From Chinchilla lanigera (lineage: Eukaryota; Chordata; Mammalia; Rodentia; Chinchillidae), in contig NW_004955467.1 of the NCBI RefSeq assembly GCF_000276665.1, forward strand, positions 1,205,947 through 1,269,946: a stretch of 64,000 nucleotides of DNA. Reading direction: 5' to 3'. This document shows positions 36,823-50,585 of the stretch, piece after piece; positions within the stretch are counted from its first letter, which is position 1, and each line of letters opens with the position of its first letter. The notes beneath the pieces are model-generated. The model did not search any database. It was not told where the DNA came from and saw nothing but the letters and a program-made list of their open reading frames with translations. A program made the position numbers and the translations under genes.

Positions 36823-38070
36823 TACAGGCATACCTTAGAGAGATTGTAGGTTTGGTTCTGGCCCACTGCAGTAGAGCTAAGAACACACTAAAGTGAGTTC
36901 TGGACTTTTTTATTTTCCAGCGCGTGTAAAAGTTACACTGTCTCAAAAATACTAACCTAATAAAAATACTTTATTGCTAAAAAATGCTGACAGTCATCCC
37001 AGCCTTTAGCAAAGTTGCAGTCTTTTGTTGGTGCAGAGGCTTGCCTCCATGTGGATGGCTGCTGACTCGTCAGGTGGTTGTTGCTGCAGGTTGGTGTAGC
37101 TTTGGCCATTTCATATTAAAACAGTAGAATTTGCAACATTGATTGACTCTCCCTTACATGAAAAATTTGTCTATAGCATGTGATGCTGTTTGACAAGATT
37201 TTACTCACAGTAAAATTTGAGTAAAATTGGAGTCCATCTTTTCAGAACTACCTAAGCTTATGTAATATTCCAAATCCTCGTCATGATCTCTCAGCAGTGT
37301 TCATGTCATGTTCATCAAGACTTATCACTCCAGAAATCCCTCCAGAAATCCCTGCAGAAATCATTCTCTGCTTATCCATAGGAAATAATACTCATCTGTT
37401 AAAGTTTAATCATGGGGTGGAGCAACCGAGTCACATCTTCTGGCTCTACTTCTGATTCTTTTGCTGTTTCTATCACATCTGCAGTTAACTTCCTATACTT
37501 AAATCTTGGACTCCTCAGAGTTATCTATGAGGGTTGGAATCAGCTTCTTCCAGATTCCTGTTAATATTGATATTTTTCCCTCCCTGTGTGAATCTTGAAT
37601 GTTATTAACAGCTTCAAGAATAGTGACACTCTCTCAGAGGGTTTTCAGTTTACTGTGTTTTCATCTGTCAGGGGAATCACAACCTGTGGTATAGCAATAG
37701 CCTTACAAAATCTATTTTATAAACAATGAGACTCGAAAGTCAGAATTACTCCTTGATCCATGGGCTGCAAAGCAGATGTTGCAAGCCTGAAAAGCAACAT
37801 TTATCTCACTGCACCTCTTCATCAGCGCTGGCTCGTGGGTGACCAGGTGCATTGTCAATAGGCAGCAATCTTGAAAGAAATCCTTTTTATTTTTTTCCTG
37901 AGGTGTAGGTTTCAACAGTGAGCTTTAAATATTCAGTAAGCCATGTTGTAAGTAGATGCGTGTTATCCAGGCTTCACTGTTCCATTTATAGAGCACAAAC
38001 AGAGTAGATTTACTGTCATTCTAAGGGCCTTGGGATTGTCAGGATGGTAAATGAGCAAAGTCCTATGTGA
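36823..38070 (-). mobile_element. Tigger1-like (pogo/TcMar) DNA transposon, truncated
   Basis: The terminal inverted repeat tacaggcataccttagagag follows a TA target dinucleotide. Downstream, gctgctgactcgtcaggtgg, ctccttgatccatgggctgc and ggtgaccaggtgcattgtca match the minus-strand transposase region of Tigger1 as I recall it. Only a decayed fragment of the DDE transposase frame remains (about 37712-37915, minus), with many stops elsewhere. The far terminal repeat is missing, so the element is dead. Confidence 0.88.
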
Positions 38071-38852
38071 GGTTTTTTTCAGTTGTGGTGAAAGCTACAT
38101 AACGTAACATTTGTCATTTTAAACTTTTCTAAGTGTACTCAGTAGGTAAGCTTTGGATCATAGTGTTTGTGACCTCTTTTCTCCAGCCCATTAGCTTCAA
38201 AATTCTGTTGTCTAAAGAAACGATTATTTTGATTGAGAAGATAAATACTGCAGTTGAGACCACCACTTGCTGTGGAGTAAGTGGCTCATTGATATCCCTC
38301 CTTTTCCTTCCCCACACTGGACACCTGTCTGGTAGGATGATTCTGTTTACTGTAATAAAGAAAGGATTACACAGTGAAAATTGTTTGCTTCTAACAATTT
38401 CCAGCAATTGCTTGTCAACACTGAGGTCATCAAAAGCTGCAGGAACAAGAATTAATGTGCTGTTTTTGTTGTTCTCTTTAGTGATGTAAACACTGTTTTT
38501 CTCTGCTGTTTGGAGTTAATTGGCCTCACTCCCAACTTCACTACCCATAATTGGTGGCTATGTGCTATAGAAGTTCTGTTTTCTGTTGTAACTATTTGTG
38601 AGTCCACAAGAGGCCACCATGGGCTCCGCCTGGTTACTGGCCTGTCATATAGCTTTGAACTGGTTACTTAACTCTGAGTTACAGTGTCTTCTATCAGTCT
38701 GAACCAGACAGTTTTGAAAATTTTCTCCTGTTCTCTACTTTTATGGTCCTTTAAGAAATAGCTGGAAACCAGGCATGGTAGCACATGCCTGTAATCTCAA
38801 TACTTTGAGAAGCTGAAGAAAGAAGACTGCAAGTTTGAGCTCAGGCTGGGTA

Positions 38853-38922
38853 ACTTAGTGACTTAGCAAACCCTGTCTCAAAATAAAACTTAGTGACTTA
38901 GCAAACCCTGTCTCAAAATAAA
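38853..38922. repeat. 35-bp tandem duplication in a B1 tail
   Basis: The segment from aacttagtgacttagcaaac to ctcaaaataa occurs twice with period 35, at the 3' end of a plus-strand B1. Confidence 0.9.
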
Positions 38923-39663
38923 AAATTTTTAAAAGGCCAGGGAGGTAGCTCAGTGTGAGGGCTCTGGGTTTAATCACCAGTACCAAAGGGGAAGAAAGAG
39001 AAAAGAAAGAAAGAAAAAAAAGAAGTATCTGGAGGATTCAGCCCATTTCATTATCTGTTTGACTCAGACTGTAACAACAACAACAACAAAGCCTTTAAAG
39101 AGTTATTTTTGCATGTGTTTTTATGGAGCCAATCTCTGTTATTGTAAGGCTTTTTCTCTTGTAGAACAGTTACCATTCTTTTTCCCCAGCCTGTTGTCTG
39201 CTGCTGCCTTTGACTTTATAATTGGGAGGCATTTCCTGCCAGTTCCATGCTCTTTCTGCTGTCCAGTGATTAAAACAAAATTGCGGACAGGGCTGGGTTT
39301 GTGAGCATTTGAACTGAACAGCTGCACAAACCTCTTACAAGGGCCCATACTTGACCTAATGTCCCAGTAAAGCCACCTTGAAATTTACAATAATTTTTGA
39401 ACAAGGTGTTGATTTGGCACCAGGTCCAGTAGATTTTATATATATAGTAATTGGTCCTGCCTGAAGAATCTTTAGAAAATACCATGTCCCTATTTTTATT
39501 ACTAATTCTAGGAAATACACACACACGTATTCACACATTCACACATACACACATATGTACATTTGCACTTGGAAATAAAATGAGAATTATATTGTACTTA
39601 AAAATAAAGTATTATGGTCAAATTTCTCCTCTTCGGGAATAGGTAACTATGTCTTTGCTACAG

Positions 39664-39820
39664 ATCTTCTGAAGGGGAGGACCGAGGACCTGAAGCCAGA
39701 CCCTTACCTCCGAAAGAGTCCTTCACTGGAGTCACTGAGCAGACCCCCCTCCCTGGGCTTTGGGAGCACCAGACTACTGAGTGCCTCTGCTGGGGGGTTG
39801 AAACCACCAAGCAAACTCAG
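39664..39820 (+). CDS. SPECC1: SPECC1 coding exon 7 of 8 in window (linker)
   Basis: This 157-nt exon encodes [19 protein letters not shown], then [18 protein letters not shown] and [14 protein letters not shown], with split codons at both ends (Asp at the start, Ser at the end). The acceptor is gtctttgctacag and the donor is ctcag|gtacca. The [14 protein letters not shown] block is specific to SPECC1 in my recollection and is the best single argument against SPECC1L. The segment is Ser/Pro-rich and basic, and directly precedes the CH domain. Confidence 0.94.
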
Positions 39821-40243
39821 GTACCATGTTTTAAACAGTGAGAAATCAGAAAAAATATTGGTTGATAACCTTTTGCTTTTACTTCTGTTTTGTATACCAG
39901 GTCAGTTTATCTCTACAAATATTTCTTGAATGAAAATGATTAAGATAGAGTACTAGCCAGGCACAGTGACACACATCTGTAATCCCAGCTACGCAAAAAG
40001 CAGAGATAGGAGTATTGCAGGTTTGAGGCCAGCATGGTCAACTTAACAAGACACTGTCTCAGAAAAGAATGTAACTATAGCTCACAAATAGTCACAAAAG
40101 AAAACAATACTTCTATAGCTGGATAGCTGGGGGTGTAGTTAAGTGGTGGTGTCCCTGGGTTCCATCTTCAGTATTGAGGGAAAAAAAGATGCAATACTTG
40201 TTTTCATAGTATTGTGCAAAGTGCCTTTGTGGACTGCTATTTA

Positions 40244-40343
40244 NNNNNNNNNNNNNNNNNNNNNNNNNNNNNNNNNNNNNNNNNNNNNNNNNNNNNNNNN
40301 NNNNNNNNNNNNNNNNNNNNNNNNNNNNNNNNNNNNNNNNNNN
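40244..40343. other. assembly gap of 100 N
   Basis: Exactly 100 Ns, the conventional placeholder for a gap of unknown size. The 9-mer tgctattta is present directly on both sides. Confidence 0.98.
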
Positions 40344-40345
40344 TG

Positions 40346-40349
<4 letters not shown>

Positions 40350-40406
<57 letters not shown>

Positions 40407-40410
40407 TACA
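40350..40410. repeat. (TA)n then (CA)n microsatellite
   Basis: About 22 TA units run into CACACA and ACATA repeats directly right of the gap. Confidence 0.93.
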
Positions 40411-43024
40411 TACGTACATACATGGCATGCAGAGTACTTGAGGGGTTGTTAGTTGGCTCGGAATTCTAAAGAGAAGTGGCATTTCTGCCAGGGGTTGTAA
40501 AGATGCCATTATGAGCAAGCTGTGGAACTAGACCCTGGGCTTGCTGAGGGCTAGGACTCCGCCAGCCCATACAGTAGGCTCTCAGTCAGTATTGGTTGGG
40601 TAGAAGGACGGATGATGAGGCTGTTAGAGCTGGAAAGGCAGGCTAGGGCCCTGCTGCAAACAGTCTTCATTGCCAGTGAAGAAATTCATACTTACTTTGG
40701 TAAAGCAGTGGAGAACCACTAAGCCTGTGGGATTTTGTTTTTGTTTTTGAGTAACAGTTAAGATCAGACCTGCTCTTTAAAAAGGATTAATCAAACACAG
40801 TGGCATATGAAGAGGATTAAAGAGGGATTTTTGAGAGTAGTGTTTAAAGGGACTTTAGTGAGGATGGAAGGGTGCAGTAGGAGAGGGAAAGAACAGTGAG
40901 GTAGGCACAGTGGTCACCAAGAATCTGTCTTTGTTCCCATCTCTTTGCCACCTCCTCCTTTTCAGTATGCTTGATCACGCAGGCCCCAGGAAACTTCCTT
41001 CCCCTGCTTCCCCTCCCCCCTGTGTCTTCCTGCTTCTCTATGTTGGGTGGTCTTCTGAGGCACTGTGTGCATCCTGCCTGCAGACCTCTCACAAACCTCC
41101 TGTGACTCTGTCATCCACAGTGCTCATCCTGGTCTTCAGCTGTGCCGCAGCTTGACACCACCCACACTCACCTGCCAGCATGACCCAGCCCTTCACTCTA
41201 TCCAAGCCTGTCTTACTTCTTCCTTTGCAATGTAACATGAACATTTCTGATTGCAAGTATTTGTTTATAAAGTTCCAGCTTGAATTGCCTTCCTTTTGTC
41301 CTTTCACACTTCTAAATGCTGCTTCTCCTTCAGCACCAAACTTTCCATGAAGTTTGTACTAACCATGGTAGCAGCATTACCCTTCTCTGACTTTGGTGTC
41401 TTATGTTCGTTTGAGTGTTTGATTCCTATGCTTTTGTGTACTGTGACTAGCTTGCACAGTACATACCTCTTTCCCCAGAAAGGCTGTAATTTAATGGATA
41501 ATAAATATTTTGTCTTACATTTTGTTAACTTTCCTCCACCCTTGTCTGTGCTACACACATAGCATTTTGTTCACTACTTATGAATGGGTGGATAAATACA
41601 CAAAACTGGCTATGTTACAAGTAAGAACTTTATCATAAATACTATAATTATCACCATGAGTATTATAAAACAATTTATGAAAGTCTGAGTAAGTTCAGAT
41701 CTTGTACATTTTGGGTGTAACCTACATTTGGACCCAAATAGATGAAGTCATGTGTTCCAAAGGTTGTATCTAAAGCCCCTGATATTATATATTGTCCTGT
41801 TTATCTGCGAGACATTTCAGTAATCAAAACAGGTTTTAAGGACCAGAATTAGTAGTATTCTCAGATTGGTACCAGAAATGCCTACAACATACACTGTGTA
41901 TACCTTTCATCATGAAAAGTTGTTAGTGAAATTAATTTATTTCAATTTTACATGTCATTGAGATTAACCCATGGCAGGATAAAAATGACTTATTTAGAAG
42001 TTCCTGACCTACACATGATGGTGCACATTTGTAATCCCAATAGTTGGGAGACTGAGGCAGGAGGATCACAGTGAATTTGAGGCCAGCCTGTGCTACATAG
42101 GCCAGCCTGAACAACAGCAAAAAAACACATACAAAAAGAAGTTTCTGGCCTGTATCATTAAATATGGAGGAGAGTAAATCATACTTTTAAGAAAAATATT
42201 TGGTGAGTGCTTCTTTTACTCACTCAGAAAGTCTTTTGTTTCAGTCTTCTCTAATTTGTCAGGTTTTAAGGGATAACATAAGGCCAGATGTGGTCACCAG
42301 GACTTTGTAGTTAACAGCAACTCTGATCAAAGAAACTCATAGAAAATGACTTTTCAGATCTGTCACACCTGGAAAGAAAAATAGTCATCAAATTGTACAA
42401 GGAAAACTTAAATTCATATTTGAACTATATTCCTAAAATCTCTATACTTTAGTTCATATTCCTGAAGTCTAGAATCACTTATTCCTCTTTCTAAAATTAT
42501 TTAAAATATTTTTATTAAATATTGGATGGATTCTTAAGAGAAGTTTAAACTTTTCCTATGAAAGTTTGATAATTTTAGTATATGAAAAATTGACAGTAAA
42601 TTAAAAAGGGAAAGTATATAACATCTGTTAACATGCAAAAATATGAAACCCAGTATGCAACTCAAAGAACAGGCCTCTCTATCTTAAGATTAAATATTCT
42701 CTTCATAGAAGATAGGACAGTGAGGGTGTAAGCAGTTTTAGAGAAATAGTATATTATTTTTCAGGCAGATAAATGGGCCCCGGAGAACCGACAGTGGTTT
42801 GAGACAGAGGTCCTCTGAGTCTAGACATGATGTTGGACCTCAGTCTTACTTCCTATGATGTTAGTCTTTTCTGGCTAGCAAAATTAGAGTTAGAAGAATG
42901 AAGGCAGCTGTGTTCCTTTCTTGGTGGATCTGGCTAGATAGAAAAGAGGACTTCACAGAAAGCCTGTTCCTGTGCTGAGAGAGAGAGAAACAAGGAATAA
43001 TCAGAGGGACTTTACATTCATCAG

Positions 43025-43385
43025 CTTTCTGTCACTATAATAAATACCTGAGATGATCAACTTAGGAAAAGAGGTTTATTTGAGTTGACAGTTTTTGAGG
43101 TTCTAGTCCATGGTAAATTGACCCTGTAGCTTTGGACCTATGGCAAGGCATCACATCAGGCCCAACGTAAAACTGCTTAGCTCAGGACCAAGAAGCAAAA
43201 AGGAGAGCAAAGAGTCAGAGAGTCATCCATATTCCCTTTAATGGTCTGACCCCAAAGACCTAAAGGCCTCCCATTGGGCTGCATCTCTTCAACGTCCCAC
43301 CGCCTCCCAACAGTGCCATTCTGAGGATTGTGTTATAATATGTGGGCCTTTGGGAGACATTCCCAAATAAATTTAACTCTGGTAA
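43025..43385 (-). mobile_element. ERVL-MaLR-type solo LTR
   Basis: The blocks tttctgtcactataataaat, acctgagatgatcaac, agaggtttatttgagttga and caaggcatcacatcaggcc resemble the reverse complement of a MaLR LTR. No internal retroviral coding sequence is attached. Confidence 0.65.
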
Positions 43386-45041
43386 ACCCTGAATCCAAAG
43401 CAACTTCTAAGGCCTCTCATCATGTCAATCCCACCAGCCTGTGGGATTTCTTCTTTTGAGTCCCAGTAATGCCAAAAAAATTAATATGTGAAAGACATAA
43501 AGAATAACTGGACAATGGAAATCTACCTCAGTACCTACCTCCCAATTTAAGGAAGAGAAAATTAATACTTTTGAAATTTCTTCTCAGACCCTTTTTATTT
43601 ATATTACCTCAGTCTTCTCTTCAAGGTAAACATTGGTGTGTGTGTATATATGTATTTTTTTTTTTAAGACAGGATCTCACTATGCAGTTCAGGCTAGCCT
43701 TGAACTTGCTATGTAGCCCAGGTTGGCCTTGAACTCACAGCAATCCTCCTGCCTTAGCCTCCTGAGTGCTAGGATTACAGGCGTGCTACCACTGTTTATA
43801 TTTAGTATTTATCTTTCCTTGCCCTTTTTTTTTGGTACGTTACCACATATTTGCATCCCAAAACAATATAAAAATTATATTATTGAATATTTAAAATTTT
43901 ATATATGTGAAAACATTGTACGATCTCGTCTCATTCACAATTGTTTCTGTATACATCTACAGTTTGCTAATTTTTTTTCTTACTATACAGTGTGACTATA
44001 TTACAGCTTATGTGGGCATTTCCCTATTGATGTACATTGGGGTATTTTAAATTTTTTTTTTAACTATTCCTACTATAGTTTTGCCATGAGCATTTTTGTG
44101 TCTGTATCCTAATGATATCTATCCTAGGAGTAAACGAAGTACTCTGACACAGTAACCTTAAATGTTTCATAGAGGCACCTCCTTTGCATTCTGTTCCCCT
44201 GGGGTCAACCACTTTCTTTTCTAGTACTGCAGTACATGATATTTGGGAAATAGAGTACTGTACAAAAATCCCATAGGATGAGGGAAATAAGATACTGAAT
44301 AAAAATCCTACAGGAGGGCTAGGGGTTTAGCTCAGTGGTATAACACCTGCCTGGCAGGCGTAAGGTCCTGAGTTTGATTCCCAATACTCCCCCCACAAAA
44401 AAATCTTATAGAAATGTAGTTCTGAGTTAATGATATTCACGACAGAAGGAACTATGTGATCTTAAATCCCTTTTTAACATTTGAATTTTTGGCTAGCATA
44501 AAAATTAATGCCAGTATTGATAGAAAAATTGGGGCATTAACTGTATGAGGCACATACCCTCTTGCTCCTGAGATGCTGATGTTTAGTAAAGTCACCTCAA
44601 CTTTGGCTAAATCGTGTACTCAGAGCTGAGTTAATGTTCCACAAATGAAGGAAAATGAGTATCCCTTGGTGTATGTAAAGCTCCTCCTTTTGAAGCATTG
44701 TATTTTGCTGATTTCCCTTCCTCTTCATTCCCATCATAACCAGCCAATTGTATTTTGAGTATGACCTTCCCATCTAATTTGTCATAGGTATAGCCTTGAG
44801 ACATGTAGAGTGGTTTTGGTATAGGTATTCTTAATTCAAATCATACTATGCTTCACTAAACAAAGAAATGGGTGGCTGGCTGGATTTTAAAACAAAATAA
44901 ACCCTCTTCCCTAAATTATATGCAGAAGCACAATTTAGTTTTTCTTTTACCCCATGAGGTAATAAAATTATTACTAATGTGACTAGTTTGGTTGTCTCAT
45001 TAGCGTCTCTCTGAATAAAGCTAAGATTTTGCTTTTGCTGA

Positions 45042-45296
<255 letters not shown>

Positions 45297-46714
45297 TAAT
45301 TCACATATAATTGTTAATCTTTCTGTTCTCCTGGGAGGAGTCCCATGGAGGGTTTGTACTTGTGTGCTGCACAGGGCCCCCACATGAGGAGGCAGTTGGG
45401 CTGAATGGCAGTGTACATACAGTCCACAAGCCAGAGCCCAAAATGCAGGGTGACAGCTATAGGAAAGGAATGCCCTTTCTTTGCTCACAGAAGGCATGAA
45501 CTGTCTGGTAGGACTGCTGCAACCTGGAGACAGCTTTTCTTAAGTCATACTCCCAAAGGTACCTTTTCCTAATCACACAAAGGCCCCAAGAGGCTGTCAT
45601 CCAAAATTTTTATAAAAACTTTCTTTCTATGGCTTTAAGAGTTGTCTAAGTTTAAGAGTTTTGGTTTAACATTTGTGTCTGGTTTAGGAAGACAGTATTT
45701 GTTTTCTGTAGAGATTAGACAAGGAAGTAATACCTGATATAGCTTTATTATATAAACCTTTTTATTACAAAACACCATATACAGAGATAAAAATGCATGA
45801 AATATAAAGTAGAAGTTCTTGAGTTATTATCTCATCTAGAAACAGAACATTGCCAGTCCTCACAATTTTTGTATTATTTTCCAGTGGTGACCTTTCACTA
45901 TTTCCTGAGATGCCTGTTGACCTCCATGCCTTCTATTTCAGTTTTTTATGAAAGTCTGTGTCCCTAAATACACTATGTTAATTTTGTCTACACTTCAATT
46001 TTACATAAATGGAACAAAAAGCTATATAATACTTGGGTCTGGCTTTTTCACATAGTATTGTTAGTAAGATTTATACTTTGTGTTACATAAGGCTATAGTT
46101 TATTTTCTTTACCATTTAGTAACATGTTATATGATTATACCATTATTTATCTACTGTATTGTTCATGGACAGTTGAGTTGTTTCTAGTTTGGGGCCATTT
46201 TAAATAGTGCTGGTGTGCTCTTGTACAGGTGTCCTGGAATGCGTATATTCTCATCCCTGTTTGATACATACCTAGGAATGGAATACTGGGCCATAGGATA
46301 TAGTAGCCAGTGCCAGATTTCTGAAGTAATTGTGTAATGAATGTCCCACTGGCAATTTCTGAGAGATCATTCTCACCAACACCTGGTATTGTTGGTCTTC
46401 ATTACTCGCTCATTTGGGTAAATATGTAGGGTAAACTATATTCAGATAAAATATACCTTCTTATAGTTTTCTTTGGTTTGGTTTGGGTTTTTGAGACAAA
46501 GTCTTGCTATGTAGCCCAGGCTGGCCTCAGACTCACAGTGATCTTGCTGCCTCAGCCTTCTAAGTACTGGCATTACGGGTGTGCACCTCCATGGCTGGCT
46601 CTTACTGTGGTTTTGATTTGCATTTTCCTGTTGGATAATGACATGGATCATTAATGGTATGAATTAAGCATGATTGCCATTTGGATAGTCTTTGTGGAGA
46701 TGGAACTGCTCACG

Positions 46715-46807
46715 TCTTTTTTTTTTTTTTTCTTGGTACTGACTTGAACTCAGGAACTTGCACTTTCCAGGCAGGCACTTGTGCCGCTGAGCTGTATCTC
46801 CAGCCCT
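46715..46807 (-). repeat. ID SINE
   Basis: A T-run is followed by cttggtactgacttgaactc, ccaggcaggcacttgtgcc and gtatctccagccct, the reverse complement of the ID body. Confidence 0.88.
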
Positions 46808-46820
46808 CAGGTCATTTTTA

Positions 46821-46854
46821 TGATCTGATCTGATCTGATCTGATCTGATCTGAT
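46821..46854. repeat. (GATCT)n pentanucleotide repeat
   Basis: About six and a half perfect units between two ID copies. Confidence 0.95.
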
Positions 46855-47454
46855 GTTATTTATGGTGGTGCTGAGGCCTGAACCCAGGGCCTCATGCATG
46901 CTGAGTACACACTGCAACTGAGTTACACACCCAACTCTTGCCCATTTTTTATCACCTTGTCTTTCTCTTCCTTACTGTTTTTAGAAGTTCTCTATATATG
47001 CTATACATAAGTTCTGTGTCAAAGAGATGTATGGTAAATACTTTCTCCCATTGTGGCTTGAAGTTTCACTCTTGCAATGAAGACTTTTAATTTTAATTAA
47101 GCATAATTGGTCAGTCTTCTGTAATAGCCAGTGCTTTTGTAAGAATCCAGAGTTAGAAATATATTGTTCTGTGTTTTCTTCTAGAAGTTTTACTGTTCTG
47201 CTGTTCACATTAGATAGATACCCTGTTTAAAACTGCAAGCTCCTATGTTCTTTTACTGAATGAAGCTCAATCATCACTTACTTTTATTCCATTTTTCTAA
47301 AATTTCTGAAGTGCTACCACATCTCCTTCCCAGCCTCAAGCTTTCAGGGATGGCAGGAACAGAGCAGAAAAGAAACGAGCAAGTAACTGGGCCCTCCACC
47401 AGCCCAGATAGCTGAGAAACAGCTGAGATTCTCCTTGTGTTGTCAGCCACTGTC

Positions 47455-47845
47455 TTAGTTACTTTTCTCATTGTTGAGACAAAATACCTGATACCCACAA
47501 GTTAGTAGAGGAAAGGTTTATTTCAGCTCATAGTTTGTAGAGGTTTCCATCCACAGTTAGCTGGTTCCAAGGTAGCATATCTTAGCAGAGGGGCATTGCA
47601 AGGGAGAAATAGTCCATGGCAGGCAGGAAGGAAATAGTGAAGCAGCCCCAGCAAGCCTGCCTTTTTCTGTCATTTTATATTTTATTCAATCTACAAACCT
47701 ATTGATTGGTGCTACCTAGGGTGGGGCTTCCATTACCCACACCCTTAATCCACATTTACACACTTTAGTCCAGCCTCCTCCAAAACTCCCTACCTATAAC
47801 CACATGAGGTTTTGGGGGGACATCTAGGTATAAGCCATAACAGCC
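47455..47845 (-). mobile_element. ERVL-MaLR-type solo LTR
   Basis: The blocks tgtcttagttacttttctca, ttgagacaaaatacctgata and aggaaaggtttatttcagct mark the reverse LTR end, and atctaggtataagccataac lies near the other edge. No retroviral genes are attached. Confidence 0.65.
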
Positions 47846-50249
47846 ATTCACTGTCTTTAACATCAGAATCTACTCAGGGATATAAGTATCTGGCATCTTG
47901 GTAATTTTAGCATTGCCTTCTTCTTTGTCAAAAAGAAAAAAAAGATGGACATGGTGGCACACTCCTGTAATCGCAGCACTCTGGGAAGCTGAGGCAGGAT
48001 CTCAAGTCCAAACCTCATCCTAGCAAGAACCTATCTCTAAATTAAAGAATCAAAAATGTTGGGGATAGAGCTGAGTATGAGGGCCCAGGAATTCAGTCTG
48101 AAGTTCCACACAAAAGAGAGAAAGAAAGAAAAAAACCTAGTCATGTTTATGATTGATAACAGAGGCTTCCAGAGGACACACTTGCTTCTAGCCCATTCTT
48201 GATCCATTGAGTAATTCTGTACATCCAGTGTCAGCCCCAGTCCAAGGGTCCAACTGTCCCGAAAATGGAGGCTACCCAACATCATTGGCGTTTGTTGACC
48301 TCTCAGCCACACAGCTGAGGAAGCAAAACAGGAAATCCAGAGAGTGGAAGCTGAGTATGGGAGGTTTTAGTATGAAGGAAACGGGAATGATTATAGAAAA
48401 TTGAAGAAAACAAAAAGAATAGTCAGATATGAAGCTGTGACTGTGGCTGAACTGGCAGTGCGGGTACTGTTGGGTGCTGTTGCTTCCCCTGTGCACAGAT
48501 GAGTTGAAGGAAGTGTCAGAAGGATATAAAGAGACTATTTAAATTTCATAAGGCATCGGCCCTTTGTGATGTAATATTAGTATAATTAGGTAGCCAAGAG
48601 AAGATAGACAGGAAGATATGTGCAATTATACTCCTGAGAATAGTATTTCCTGCTGTAGCAAATTTTTTGTTTTCATGAACATCTTGGATTAGTTTTCAAA
48701 ACATTTACATTTAATGAAATCCACAATTCATTTTGCCTGAAGAGTGTTTTTCACTCATTGTTAAATGTCTGGCTATTTAGAGAGAAATATAAAACATATG
48801 TGTCTTACTTGCTTTTCACAAAATATTCTTTGTCTAGGCCTGTTTGTCTAAGATACCTTAGAGGCATAGTCTCTCAGAATCAGATTGCCAAAATAAATTA
48901 TTGAAAACTCAGGTGGTTCATAGTCTTTTGGAAGCCCAGTAGCTGTGTATATTTTGACTTAAAATAGCTTTCTTTTTGCAACAAAGTATTATATGATGCG
49001 CCATGTCAAATTCATCGATATATTAATTCAGTAATGAATTGTTGTGGAGAGATCTGCTCAATGCCAGGTAATGTTTTGGATGCTGGGGGTTGGCAATAAA
49101 TGAGATAGACTCTTGTAGAACTTCTTGTGGACACTAGCAATTAATTTAAAAAGTAAAATCTATACTACATTAGAAGAGAGTGGATGCTGTGGAAAAAAAT
49201 AAAGCAAGGAAAGAGGTTTGGGAGTGCTGAGTGAGCGGACAGTATATACTAGGGTTTTTTTCTATACATACCTGTTATAAAACTGGAGATTAATGGTGAT
49301 AACTAGAACAGTTATAAAATAGAGCAGTAATTTAAGAACAGTTTTAGCAATATACTACCATAAAAAAGTTATATGTATGAAATTTTCTATTTAATATTTC
49401 CAGACCACAATTGACTGTGGGTAACTGAAACCATGGAAGAAGAAACTGTGAATAAGGGGGTGACTACTAGACCCCGGGGTCTGTGTTAGTTACTATATGA
49501 GTTGGAATTTGTTTACTGTATCAGTTGTTTGTTTTGCAGTACTGGGGATGGAGCCAAGGAACACTTTACCACTGAAGCATATCTTCAGCTCTTTTATCTT
49601 AAGACAAGATCTCAGTAAGTTGTTCAGGCTGGGCTCAAACTTGCTAAGCCTCAAGCCCCAGTGTCCCAAATAGCTGCTATTACAGGCGTGTACCACTATA
49701 CACTGCCTCAGTGGGACTGTAGGTACACATGTTGGTTTGAACTCAGCAGCACTAGGAAGTGAGTAGCAAGAAGACCCATGTAGCAAGCTTCAGACTCAAC
49801 TTCTAGGGTCCTGAAGTGGCCCTGGGATTCATATGGAGCCTTCTGTGGAATGAGGCCTTCCCTGAGCTCGAAATGGCTCTCATTGGAGAGGAGACCCTTC
49901 CACACATTCTGTTCAACTCAGACATCCTTGGGACTTCTTTGGAATAACTCAGATATCCAGAAAAGCCCTAAAAACTACTCTTTGTGCCTAAACTTGGTGA
50001 TTTGCCTGTTAGCTAGGGAGCCCTGGCCCGGGGAACCCTATCCCTCCCTTTCTTGTCTCCTGTTGTGCCTGGCTTTGTATTTTGATGGAGAAATTTCCAA
50101 CTCTAATATCATTACTAGTTAGAATTCTGAAGGAGTAAAAGCCAAGGTGGTAGATATGACAAACAGAATTACAAGAACACCCCCTGCCTATAGCCACTGC
50201 CCTTGTGAAATCTCCCATTTATATGGGTTATGACATAGGTCCAAAGATC

Positions 50250-50585
50250 CTTCAGAGTCTTGTGTGTGGAAGATGATTGGATCATGGGGATTCTTTACTC
50301 ATCGTTGGGTTCATTATTGATGAGTTTGGCAGCTAAATATGTTGTTAGGAGGTTGGGCTTGATCAGAAGAGCTTGGTCCCTGAAAGTGCGATCCCTGTCA
50401 CTGGTTCCGCCCTCTCTCTCTGCATCCTGGCTGCTGTGGGTGGGCACCTCCTCCTCTGTTGTGCCCCTCTACTAGTCTGCTTCTGACTGAGCCTGCTGAC
50501 CATGTCATAAACCTCTCTTTGAAGTTTAAGTTGTGGGTGGTAGGTATTTTGTCTCAGTGAAGGGAAAATGACCAAAACATAGCAA
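50250..50585 (+). mobile_element. ERVL-MaLR-type LTR, forward
   Basis: gattggatcatggggattct, a TC-rich ccctctctctctgcatcctg segment and cataaacctctctttgaagt followed by ggtattttgtctcagtgaag match the order of a MaLR LTR. Confidence 0.6.

Larger units (their letters stand above)
35400..39663 (+). other. SPECC1 intron
   Basis: B1 copies at about 35722-35865 (+), 36413-36525 (+) and 38765-38885 (+). An L1-like 3' UTR fragment lies near 38080-38140. A worn ID-like piece is at about 38940-38990 (+). The Tigger and MIR are listed separately. Nothing recognised in about 38150-38760 and 39080-39660. Confidence 0.75.
46000..47225 (-). repeat. ancient L1 3' UTR with three nested repeats
   Basis: The blocks ggacagttgagttgtttcta, acctaggaatggaatactgg, tgtggttttgatttgcattt and agaagttctctatatatgct follow the order of an L1M 3' UTR in reverse. 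A B1 (46477-46600), an ID (46715-46807) and a second older ID (46860-46940) interrupt it. Confidence 0.75.

Noticed and set aside
37712..37915. Independent minus-strand gene of 67 codons
   Set aside because: It is a decayed piece of the Tigger transposase with no intact domain.
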